Source: Lachnospiraceae bacterium (GTDB lineage: Bacteria > Bacillota > Clostridia > Lachnospirales > Lachnospiraceae). From it: a DNA stretch of 16,417 bases. This document shows positions 7,615 to 15,085 of the stretch, one piece after another. Below the pieces are notes generated by a model. The model was not told the origin of the DNA and searched no databases. It saw only the letters and a program-made list of their open reading frames with translations. Position numbers and translations under genes: made by a program. The stretch lies in assembly GCA_900772685.1 (NCBI GenBank), contig CAAGRP010000093.1, positions 1 through 16,417 on the forward strand, given 5' to 3'. Positions within the stretch are counted from its first letter, which is position 1. The number at the start of each line of letters is the position of its first letter.

Positions 7615-8884
7615 AGGCATAAAAATAAAGGCATTCAAATGCGGACCGGATTACATAGATCCGATGTTTCTAAAAACGGTGGCAGGAGTGCCGGCGGAAA
7701 ATATAGATCTGTATCTTGCCGGAAAAGAAAAGATGACAAAGCTGTTTATCGAGGCTTCTAAGGATACCGGGCTTGCACTCATAGAAGGAGTCATGGGCTT
7801 ATATGACGGGCTCGGCGGTATCAGCTCAAAGGGCTCGGCTTATGATATAGCCCGTACATCTAAAACACCTGTAATCATGGTTGTTGACGCCGGGAAGACG
7901 GGCTTTTCTATAGCGGCACTCATAAGGGGCTTTTTATCGTATGATGAGGATGAGCTTATAAAAGGAGTGATACTCAACAGGATAAGCAGGGGATTTTATG
8001 AGAAGATAAAGCCGGTCATAGAAAAGGAGACAGGGCTTAAGGTGCTCGGACGTTTTTCAAAAAACGAGAAGCTCGGATTTGACAGCCGCTATCTGGGACT
8101 TATGCTTCCGGGAGAGGTCTTTGATGTTAAAAAGAAGCTTGAGGATGCGGCGCTGCAGGCTGAAGATGAAATAGATATCGAGGCTGTGATAGGAATAGCA
8201 AAGAGCGCAGAGGAGATTGATGAGACCAAGATATGCACGGATGATATTTTTGAAGGATACAATGGTCTGACTCTCGCGGTAGCAAGGGATGAGGCCTTTT
8301 GCTTTTATTATGATGCCAATATAAGGATGTTTGAAAAAGTGGGGATAAATATAAAATATTTTTCACCGCTCAGAGACAGTAAGCTTCCGGAAAATGCAGA
8401 CGGAATCCTGATAGGAGGAGGATATCCGGAGCTTTATACGGATGAGCTTGAAGCCAATATCACGATGCGTGAAAGCATAAAAAATGCGATAGACAAAAAA
8501 ATGCCGTCGCTTGCGGAGTGCGGAGGCTTTATGTATCTGCATAAAGAGATAGACGGAAAAAAAATGGTTGGTGCGATAGATGCTAAGGCCGTAAAGAAAG
8601 ACCGTCTTGTGAGGTTCGGGTATAAGGAGATAAAAGGAGAAAGCGGAATGCTCCTGAAAAAGGGAGAGACGGTAAGGGCACATGAATTCCATTATTATGA
8701 GAGTACGGATAACGGAGATTCATGTGTGGCGGTCAAGGCGCTGACAAAAGAGAGCGAAAGGTGCATGCATGAAGCCCCTGAGCATTTCTGGGGATTTCCT
8801 CATCTATACTATCCTTCCGCTCCCTGTTTTATCAGGCATTTCATGGATGAAATGAAAAAATATCATATATCAGAAGTTGATTGA
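7523..8884 (+). CDS. cbiA: Cobyrinic acid a,c-diamide synthase (CbiA)
   Basis: CbiA amidates the a- and c-side chains of cobyrinic acid using glutamine and ATP. The N-terminal dethiobiotin-synthetase-like domain carries the P-loop APSSGSGKT (10-18) and FKCGPDYIDPMF. The C-terminal class I-type glutamine amidotransferase domain has GILIGGGYPELY and the nucleophile C333 in AECGGFMYL. An in-frame ATG exists at 7484, but 7523 is preferred: it follows AAGGGA and gives the canonical start MNIPRIMIAAP, with a 453-residue product. The gene overlaps the preceding fusion by 92 bases. Its stop codon lies within the end of the facing minus-strand gene. Last cobalamin gene in this window. Confidence 0.94.
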   Translation: MNIPRIMIAAPSSGSGKTLISCGLLGALKNKGIKIKAFKCGPDYIDPMFLKTVAGVPAENIDLYLAGKEKMTKLFIEASKDTGLALIEGVMGLYDGLGGISSKGSAYDIARTSKTPVIMVVDAGKTGFSIAALIRGFLSYDEDELIKGVILNRISRGFYEKIKPVIEKETGLKVLGRFSKNEKLGFDSRYLGLMLPGEVFDVKKKLEDAALQAEDEIDIEAVIGIAKSAEEIDETKICTDDIFEGYNGLTLAVARDEAFCFYYDANIRMFEKVGINIKYFSPLRDSKLPENADGILIGGGYPELYTDELEANITMRESIKNAIDKKMPSLAECGGFMYLHKEIDGKKMVGAIDAKAVKKDRLVRFGYKEIKGESGMLLKKGETVRAHEFHYYESTDNGDSCVAVKALTKESERCMHEAPEHFWGFPHLYYPSAPCFIRHFMDEMKKYHISEVD

Positions 8885-10339
8885 ATTTATGTAGAGGTCG
8901 GAGAAGTCCTTTGCCTCCGAAAGAATGAGCTCTTTAGAGTCTTTTGCGGTACGGATAAATCTGTCTTTTAAAGACGGATCAAGTATGTATTTGACGGCTC
9001 CTTTAAGTGACGTATTTCCTACGGCAACAGTCTTGTCTGTAAGCTCTTTGGGGATAAGTCCGATGCTGGCAGCCTTTCGTATATTTACATGCTTTCCGAA
9101 ACCGCCTGCGATATAAAGTCTGCTTATGTCACGGAAGGATGCGCCGTATTCTTTTATGAGTCTTTCGGTACCGGCTTTTATAGCGGCTTTGGCAAGCTGG
9201 ACCTCTCTTACATCATCCTGAGTGAAGTTTATAAAAGGTGCGACAGGGAAGCCGTTTTCAAAATACTCATCGGCCATAAGCCCGGTATTATCAATGATAC
9301 CGGCATTAAGAAGCTCGTATACGGTCTCGAGGACACCGCTTCCGCACATGCCCTTTGCCTGTTCATTTCCGATCGTAGAATACAGAGCTACACCGTCTTT
9401 TATACATACGGAGCATATGGCTCCGGGTATGGCGGATGCACCGCAGCTTATGTTGCCGCCTTCAAAGGCAGGACCGGCAGCAGTGCTGGCTGTAAGTATC
9501 CCGTCTTTGTTTCCTATGGCCATTTCGCCGTTTGTTCCAAGATCTATGAAGAGCGAAAGCTCGTCGCTTATATCCATATCACAGGCTACGAGTCCGCTTA
9601 CGATATCGGCACCAACGAAGGCGCTTATTCCGGGCAGAAGTGTATTCCCGTCATTTGTATGCAGGGACAGGTCATAAGGAGTATAGGGATATACTCCCAG
9701 ATCCTTGCAAGGATAGCCCATAAAGATATGCTGCATTGTGGTGTTTCCGGAGATTACGTACCGGGTATTCGGTAAAGCTGCACCAAGCTCAAGAGTCAGA
9801 TCGAGGATATCCTTACGTGACTGTCTCATAAGCACAAAGGCTGTATTTGAGGAGGCGGCCTCGATACGGGATATGACATCGGCACCATAGCGTTTCTGAT
9901 GGTTTACGCATGAAGCAAGCCTTAAAACCTTTTTTGTATCGGGATCGACAAGCGCAGCTGCAAGGGTCGTGGTTCCAAGATCGAGAGCTATCACAGGGTG
10001 CTTCGGTAATTCTTCGGAATCCTCTATGGGCAGGTCGATATCTGTAACGGTTTCGATCTCCTCGTCATAGGCCTCGAGAAAATCCGTAATGATCATTTCC
10101 TGTGATGCGGGATGAAGGCAGGCAAGACGCCAGCCTTCATTTAATTCATTTTTTGTAAATGCAGAGCTTTCGGACGGAAATACGGGAAGATCCGAAGGTG
10201 ATTTTATGCGTACACGGCATTTGCCGCATTTTCCGAGTCCGCTGCAGTATGAAGCGATGTTGATTCCTTTGTTTTTAAGATACGAAAGGATGCTTATTTC
10301 GCTTTCTATGGTTTCGTTTATTACGATTTCTTTTTTCAT
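8870..10339 (-). CDS. RACo-like [2Fe-2S]/ASKHA ATPase (corrinoid-protein reductive activator family)
   Basis: The 489-residue protein has an N-terminal plant-type ferredoxin domain with cluster ligands C32, C38, C41 and C74 (CX5CX2CX32C, in YCSGLGKCGKCRV and RLACLHP). It is joined to an actin/Hsp70/sugar-kinase-like ATPase domain with phosphate motifs IALDLGTTTLAA (from 117) and LFIDLGTNGEMAIG, and an adenosine motif LYIAGGFGKH. In characterised family members (RACo, RamA-like) such proteins use ATP to reduce inactive Co(II) corrinoid proteins back to Co(I). This one is shorter than RACo, and no corrinoid methyltransferase is nearby, so its target is unknown. It starts 4 nt after dnaK with only a weak ribosome site, suggesting translational coupling. 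The facing B12 operon supports a corrinoid role; this is inference. Confidence 0.82.
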   Translation of the reverse strand: MKKEIVINETIESEISILSYLKNKGINIASYCSGLGKCGKCRVRIKSPSDLPVFPSESSAFTKNELNEGWRLACLHPASQEMIITDFLEAYDEEIETVTDIDLPIEDSEELPKHPVIALDLGTTTLAAALVDPDTKKVLRLASCVNHQKRYGADVISRIEAASSNTAFVLMRQSRKDILDLTLELGAALPNTRYVISGNTTMQHIFMGYPCKDLGVYPYTPYDLSLHTNDGNTLLPGISAFVGADIVSGLVACDMDISDELSLFIDLGTNGEMAIGNKDGILTASTAAGPAFEGGNISCGASAIPGAICSVCIKDGVALYSTIGNEQAKGMCGSGVLETVYELLNAGIIDNTGLMADEYFENGFPVAPFINFTQDDVREVQLAKAAIKAGTERLIKEYGASFRDISRLYIAGGFGKHVNIRKAASIGLIPKELTDKTVAVGNTSLKGAVKYILDPSLKDRFIRTAKDSKELILSEAKDFSDLYINSINF

Positions 10340-10343
10340 ATAT

Positions 10344-12101
10344 TTATGACCTGTTGTCCTCTGGCAGCTGCCTTCTGACCTGTTCCGTCTGGTCCTTTAT
10401 TTTTTCGGAGTCAGAGTCCGTCATCTTATCGATCTTCTTATTGCGTATAAGCTTTTCAAGAAGAGCAAGATCATAGGACAGAGCCTTTCTGGCATTTTTG
10501 TCCATGGTCTTTTTATTGTCACGCAGATAAACAGAAGCCTTAGAGCATATGGTGGAGGCTTCGTTTAAAAGGTCAAGTCTTTCACGTCTTATACCGTCAA
10601 AGCTTTCATATTCCTTTGCCTCATTTATCGCGCGGTCTATATCTGCATCGGACATATTGGAAGTAGTGGTGATCGTTATGTCATTCTGTCTGCCTGTACC
10701 GAGATCCTTTGCAGTGACTTTTACTATTCCGTTTGCATCGATGTCAAAAGTTACCTCTATCTGAGGAACACCCGCAGGAGCACGCCTTATGCCGTTTAAG
10801 CGGAATTTTCCGAGAAGAGTGTTGTCTCTTGCAAACGGGCGCTCTCCCTGAAGGACCTTTATCTCAACGGTTGTCTGGTTGTTCATTGCCGTTGAAAATA
10901 TCTGACTGTATCTTGCAGGTATCGTAGAATTTCTTCCGATCAGCTTTGTTGCGACTCCGCCGACTGTTTCTATTGAAAGGGTAAGCGGAGTAACATCCAT
11001 AAGGATTATTCCTGACGCCGTTCCCGGCAGAAATTCACCGCTGAGCTTTCCGCCCTGGATAGCTGCTCCGAGAGCAACACATTCATCAGGGTTGAGGTTC
11101 CTTGACGGCTCCTTTCCGGTCAGCATGCGGACCTTATCCTGCACTGCGGGAATCCTTGTGGAGCCGCCTACGAGAAGTACCATGCCGAGTTCGGATGTGC
11201 TTACGCCTGCATCCGACAATACTTTTCTTACAGGCTCTTCTGTCCTTGCAATAAGATCGCTTATAAGCTCGTTGAATACGGTACGTGAGATCTCTGTTTC
11301 AAGATGTATAGGTTCACCCTTAACAGTCGCGATAAAAGGAAGATTTATTACAGCGGTTGTCTGGGATGAAAGAGTCTTTTTAGCATCCTCCGCCGCTTCT
11401 TTTATACGCTGCATGGCAACCGGATCCTTTGAAAGATTTATACGGTTGGTACGTTTATATTCATTTACAATGTAATCGGTAAGACGTTCATCGAAATCAT
11501 CACCGCCGAGATGGTTGTCACCTGCCGTAGCAAGCACTTCGATAAGATTATCGCCTATTTCTATAAGAGATACATCAAAGGTTCCGCCTCCAAGATCGTA
11601 TACCATGATCTTTTGTGCCTGTCCGTGATCAAGACCGTATGCAAGAGCAGCGGAGGTTGGCTCGTTTATTATCCTTAAGACATTAAGACCGGCTATCTTT
11701 CCTGCGTCCTTGGTCGCCTGTCTTTGGGCATCGTTAAAATACGCCGGTACCGTGATAACGGCTTCATTTACGGTCTGTCCGAGATAGCTTTCGGCATCCT
11801 TTTTGAGCTTTGTGAGTATCATGGAAGATATTTCCTGCGGAGTATAGCTCTTGGAATCTATCTTCACACGATAATTTGTGCCCATCTGTCTTTTTATGGA
11901 AGAAACGGTGCGGTCAACGTTTGTCGCTGCCTGTCTTTTTGCTATATCTCCCACAAGACGTTCTCCGTCCTTTGAAAACGCAACAACAGAGGGAGTGGTA
12001 CGCATTCCCTCTGCATTAGCTATAACTACGGGATTACCGCCTTCCATTACCGCAACGCAGCTGTTGGTGGTTCCCAGATCTATTCCTATTACTTTACTCA
12101 T
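10344..12101 (-). CDS. dnaK: Hsp70 chaperone, DnaK paralogue with short lid
   Basis: A clear Hsp70 of 585 residues. The nucleotide-binding domain has IGIDLGTTNSCVAV (5-18), NEPTSAALAYG (146-156), VYDLGGGTFDVS (167-178) and VGGSTRIPAVQ (311-321), and lacks the extra segment of Gram-negative DnaKs. The interdomain linker is IILMDVTPL (365-373) instead of the common VLLLDVTPL. The beta substrate domain runs to about 480. The helical lid (about 485-585) is short, and the acidic disordered tail usual in DnaK is missing. It has no hrcA, grpE or dnaJ beside it; it sits between nrdG (15 nt) and the RACo-like gene (4 nt). It is therefore probably a second, specialised Hsp70 rather than the housekeeping DnaK. 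The start is supported by GGAAGGA upstream. Confidence 0.92.
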   Translation of the reverse strand: MSKVIGIDLGTTNSCVAVMEGGNPVVIANAEGMRTTPSVVAFSKDGERLVGDIAKRQAATNVDRTVSSIKRQMGTNYRVKIDSKSYTPQEISSMILTKLKKDAESYLGQTVNEAVITVPAYFNDAQRQATKDAGKIAGLNVLRIINEPTSAALAYGLDHGQAQKIMVYDLGGGTFDVSLIEIGDNLIEVLATAGDNHLGGDDFDERLTDYIVNEYKRTNRINLSKDPVAMQRIKEAAEDAKKTLSSQTTAVINLPFIATVKGEPIHLETEISRTVFNELISDLIARTEEPVRKVLSDAGVSTSELGMVLLVGGSTRIPAVQDKVRMLTGKEPSRNLNPDECVALGAAIQGGKLSGEFLPGTASGIILMDVTPLTLSIETVGGVATKLIGRNSTIPARYSQIFSTAMNNQTTVEIKVLQGERPFARDNTLLGKFRLNGIRRAPAGVPQIEVTFDIDANGIVKVTAKDLGTGRQNDITITTTSNMSDADIDRAINEAKEYESFDGIRRERLDLLNEASTICSKASVYLRDNKKTMDKNARKALSYDLALLEKLIRNKKIDKMTDSDSEKIKDQTEQVRRQLPEDNRS

Positions 12102-12116
12102 TTAGTCCTTCCCGGA

Positions 12117-12659
12117 TCAATAAAACGATCCTCGTTTTCTTTCTTTTAACAAGACTACCTTACCCTGCTTACGGGTTTCGTTCATATCTATGAGACGCTG
12201 ATTGGAGCTTCCGCGGAATTGAAGTGTTATATCCTTCTTTTCCTCGATAAACGGTCCGTCTATCAGAACATCTGTAAGAGATAATATATCATTTGTGTAT
12301 ATATCACAAGGGTGAGTTTTGCCCGATGAAAGGACCTCATAGGTGTATCCCGTATATATCCATATGTTTTTTTCGGGATACAGTTTTTTGGCTCTTTGCA
12401 TAAGCGACAATACGTCTTTTTGATTTTCCGGTTCAAAAGGATCACCGCCCAGGATGCTCAGGCCGTCTACATATTCGGGAGCCATAAGCTCTATGATATG
12501 GTCCTCGGTTTCCTTAGTGTATGGATTGCCGTAATCAAAGGCCCAGGTTTCCGGCTGGAAACATCCGGGACAGTGATTTCGGCATCCGGATACGAAAAGA
12601 CTTATCCGGATGCCGATCCCATTGGCAATATCACAGTTTTTTACAGCACCGTAATACAT
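12117..12659 (-). CDS. nrdG: Anaerobic ribonucleotide reductase activating enzyme (NrdG)
   Basis: A radical-SAM protein that uses a [4Fe-4S] cluster and S-adenosylmethionine to install the glycyl radical on NrdD. The cluster motif is C26-X3-C30-X2-C33 (SGCRNHCPGCFQPETW), followed by the SAM-contacting LSILGGDPFEPEN block and WIYTGYTYE. A longer in-frame start exists at 12761 inside nrdD, but the start at 12659 is right: AAGGAG lies 6 bases upstream (overlapping the nrdD stop codon), and MYYGAVKNCDIANGIG is the family N-terminus. The product is 180 residues. The spacing of 10 nt to nrdD and 15 nt to dnaK points to one transcript. Confidence 0.95.
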   Translation of the reverse strand: MYYGAVKNCDIANGIGIRISLFVSGCRNHCPGCFQPETWAFDYGNPYTKETEDHIIELMAPEYVDGLSILGGDPFEPENQKDVLSLMQRAKKLYPEKNIWIYTGYTYEVLSSGKTHPCDIYTNDILSLTDVLIDGPFIEEKKDITLQFRGSSNQRLIDMNETRKQGKVVLLKERKRGSFY

Positions 12660-12669
12660 GATTTTCTCC

Positions 12670-14853
12670 TTAAAGGTGAAGGACTCTTTCTTTGATCTCC
12701 TGCGTTCTGCCCTGATTCCAGAACTGTGTTCCGATATATCCGCAGGTCCTTCTTGCAACATTCATTTTATTCTGATCGCGGTTGTGGCAGTTCGGACATT
12801 CCCAGACAAGCTTTCCGCTTTCATCTTCGATGACCCGGATCTCTCCGTCATATCCGCAGACCTGACAGTAATCGCTCTTTGTGTTTAATTCCGCATACAT
12901 TATATTGTTGTATATGAACTGCATCACCTTGAGAACAGCCTCAATGTTGTTCTGCATATCCGGAACCTCTATATAGCTTATAGCGCCACCCGGTGAAAGC
13001 TTCTGGAATTTGCTTTCGATGGAAAGCTTTTCAAAGGCATCTATCTGCTCCGTTACATGGATGTGATAGGAGTTTGTGATATAATTTTTATCGGTAACGC
13101 CCTTTATTATGCCGAAACGCTTCTGGAGAGCTTTTGAGAATTTATATGTCGTCGACTCAAGCGGTGTGCCGTAGAGGGAATAGTCGATGTGCTCGGCTTC
13201 CTTCCACTTTGCACAGGCATCATTGAGCTTCTGCATTACCTCAAGACCGAACTTCTCGCCTTCAGGCTCTGTGAGCTTCTTTCCCGTAACCTCATAAACG
13301 CATTCCCAGAGACCCGCATATCCTAAGGAAAGAGTAGAATAGCCTCCGTAAAGAAGCTTGTCGATCGTTTCACCTTTTTTAAGTCTTGCGAGTGCACCGT
13401 ACTGCCAGAGTATCGGAGCGGCATCCGTTAATGTTCCCTTAAGACGCTCATGACGGCATCTTAAAGCACGGTGGCAGAGCTCGAGACGCTCCTCGAGGAT
13501 ATTCCAGAATTTTTCCCGGCTTTTTCCGTCAAGACATGCGGTGCAGGCTACATCAACAAGGTTTATTGTGACAACACCCTGATTGAAACGGCCGTAGTAT
13601 TTCGGCTTTCCGTTTTCATCGACATACGGAGTAAGGAAGCTTCTGCAGCCCATACAGGTGTAGCAGTGTCCTTCGCCGTTTTTATCCACCTTGAGCTTGA
13701 GCATTATCTTTTCTGAGATATAGTCCGGAACCATTCTCTTTGCGGTGCATTTTGCCGCCATCTCGGTAAGATACCAGAACGGTCTGTCCGGAGCGATATT
13801 ATCCTCTTCGAGTACATATATAAGCTTAGGGAATGCAGGAGTAACGAAAACACCTGCTTCGTTCTTTACACCCTGATAGCGCTGGTGAAGAACTTCTTCT
13901 ATTATAACCGCAAGGTCCTTCTTTTCACGCTCGCTGCGTGCCTCATTGAGATACATGAAGAAGGTTATGAACGGAGCCTGTCCGTTTGTTGTCATAAGTG
14001 TTACGACCTGATACTGCAGGGTCTGAACACCCTTCTCGATCTCACGGCGCAGACGCTGCTCTACGATGCTGTTTATAACATCATCCGAAGGCTGTACGTT
14101 CATTTCCTTTATCTCGCCGAGAACTTCTTTATATATCTTTTCTCTTGATACCTGTACAAAAGGTGCAAGATGGGTAAGAGATATACTCTGTCCGCCGTAC
14201 TGGCTGCTGGCAACCTGAGCTATTATCTGTGTTGCGATATTGCAGGCGGTAGAGAAGCTGTGAGGCTTTTCTATAAGCGTCTCGCTGATAACAGTACCGT
14301 TCTGGAGCATATCTTCAAGGTTGACAAGGTCGCAGTTATGCATATGCTGTGCGAAATAATCCGAGTCGTGGAAGTGGATGATACCCTCTTTGTCTGCTTC
14401 AACGATATCCTGCGGAAGAAGGAGTCTTGTCGTAAGGTCTCGGCTCACCTCTCCGGCCATATAGTCACGCTGTACGCTGTTTACCGTAGGATTCTTATTT
14501 GAATTTTCCTGCTTAACTTCCTCGTTGTTGCATTCTATAAGAGAAAGGATACGATTGTCCGTACTGTTTGACTTACGTACAAGGGTACGCTGATAACGAT
14601 AACGGACATATCTTCTGGCAATCTCAAATGCACCGGTAGCCATTATCTGGTTCTCGACCATATCCTGTATCTCTTCGACTGATACGGCACGGTTCATCTT
14701 GGTGCATTTGTATTCTACGTATTCGGATATATCCTTTATCTGCTCATCGGTAAGGCTGGCACTTTCACAGGCATTGCTGGCTTTTGTAATGGCGTTTGCG
14801 ATCTTGGAAACATCAAAATCCATTTCCGATCCGTTACGTTTGATTATCTTCAT
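12670..14853 (-). CDS. nrdD: Anaerobic (class III) ribonucleoside-triphosphate reductase (NrdD)
   Basis: The oxygen-sensitive glycyl-radical enzyme that makes dNTPs from NTPs. The 727-residue protein starts with an ATP-cone allosteric domain (1 to about 92, MKIIKRNGSEMDFD...VRYRYQRT). The catalytic barrel contains C174 in MHNCDL and C403 in MGCRSFL, matching the known redox and thiyl-radical cysteines. A zinc site is formed by C663/C666 (CQVC) and C686/C689 (CPNC). The radical glycine is G705 in RRTCGYIGTQFWNQGR. All key residues are present and the C-terminus is intact. Translation starts at the ATG at 14853 with GGGGGA 8 nt upstream. It is the first gene of a four-gene minus-strand operon. 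Confidence 0.97.
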   Translation of the reverse strand: MKIIKRNGSEMDFDVSKIANAITKASNACESASLTDEQIKDISEYVEYKCTKMNRAVSVEEIQDMVENQIMATGAFEIARRYVRYRYQRTLVRKSNSTDNRILSLIECNNEEVKQENSNKNPTVNSVQRDYMAGEVSRDLTTRLLLPQDIVEADKEGIIHFHDSDYFAQHMHNCDLVNLEDMLQNGTVISETLIEKPHSFSTACNIATQIIAQVASSQYGGQSISLTHLAPFVQVSREKIYKEVLGEIKEMNVQPSDDVINSIVEQRLRREIEKGVQTLQYQVVTLMTTNGQAPFITFFMYLNEARSEREKKDLAVIIEEVLHQRYQGVKNEAGVFVTPAFPKLIYVLEEDNIAPDRPFWYLTEMAAKCTAKRMVPDYISEKIMLKLKVDKNGEGHCYTCMGCRSFLTPYVDENGKPKYYGRFNQGVVTINLVDVACTACLDGKSREKFWNILEERLELCHRALRCRHERLKGTLTDAAPILWQYGALARLKKGETIDKLLYGGYSTLSLGYAGLWECVYEVTGKKLTEPEGEKFGLEVMQKLNDACAKWKEAEHIDYSLYGTPLESTTYKFSKALQKRFGIIKGVTDKNYITNSYHIHVTEQIDAFEKLSIESKFQKLSPGGAISYIEVPDMQNNIEAVLKVMQFIYNNIMYAELNTKSDYCQVCGYDGEIRVIEDESGKLVWECPNCHNRDQNKMNVARRTCGYIGTQFWNQGRTQEIKERVLHL

Positions 14854-14888
14854 TCTAATAGTCCCCCAATAATTATCTTAAAACAAAA

Positions 14889-14905
14889 CAGCATACATGA
14901 TGCTG
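14889..14905. promoter_or_regulatory. Perfect inverted repeat in the nrdD leader
   Basis: CAGCAT-ACATG-ATGCTG is a perfect 6-bp inverted repeat with a 5-base spacer, at about +23 to +39 of the predicted nrdD transcript. It could be an operator or an RNA hairpin in the leader. It does not match the NrdR-box consensus I know (ACACWATATATWGTGT-like), and no T-run follows that would make it a terminator. Confidence 0.3.
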
Positions 14906-14933
14906 CTTAGGTTATGCCGAATGTGCAAGGCTT

Positions 14934-14962
14934 ATTATAGCCGTGTGCACGATATAAAACAG
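14934..14962 (-). promoter_or_regulatory. Predicted nrdD promoter
   Basis: On the minus strand a perfect -10 box TATAAT lies at 14939-14934. At a 17-base spacing the -35 position (14962-14957) reads CTGTTT, a poor match. The predicted transcription start is about 14927, giving a leader of about 73 nt. A strong -10 with a weak -35 is what an activator-dependent promoter looks like, and a CRP/FNR-type dyad is centred at about -41.5. The -10 also sits inside a small inverted repeat, GGCT-N6-AGCC (14929-14942). Confidence 0.5.
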
Positions 14963-14975
14963 TTGCACAGGCAAC
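14962..14975. promoter_or_regulatory. Candidate CRP/FNR-family operator
   Basis: A perfect dyad GTTGC-ACAG-GCAAC, 5+4+5 bases, the same geometry as known FNR sites (TTGAT-N4-ATCAA) but with a different core. It is centred at 14968.5, which is about -41.5 from the predicted nrdD start, a class II activator position. It covers the -35 box of the divergent regulator gene. The adjacent gene encodes a CRP/FNR-family protein, the obvious candidate ligand. The binding itself is inferred. Confidence 0.45.
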
Positions 14976-14991
14976 AAAAAGCTGATATCAT
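14963..14991 (+). promoter_or_regulatory. Predicted promoter of the CRP/FNR-family gene
   Basis: On the plus strand TTGCAC (14963-14968) and TATCAT (14986-14991) are separated by exactly 17 bases, a good vegetative-type promoter. Transcription would begin near 14998, giving a leader of about 88 nt before the ATG at 15086. The -35 box lies inside the 14962-14975 dyad, so a protein bound there should block this promoter. Confidence 0.5.
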
Positions 14992-15085
14992 ACAAAATGT
15001 GGTAAATGTGGATAAAAGGGTACACATTATCTGGTAGACATAAGGCGAACGATTTGTGGGAAATCAATTAAAAGAGTGGATATAT

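Noticed and set aside
9089..9775. A 228-codon open frame on the plus strand
   Set aside because: It lies entirely antisense to the RACo-like gene, whose motifs are clear; the predicted peptide shows no family motif and no good ribosome site.
12660..12761. Longer NrdG start at 12761
   Set aside because: The added 34 residues are unlike NrdG and come from nrdD coding sequence; the AAGGAG site points to 12659.
14854..15085. NrdR box controlling nrdD
   Set aside because: No pair of ACACWATATATWGTGT-like 16-mers is present in the intergenic region; the palindromes found have other sequences.
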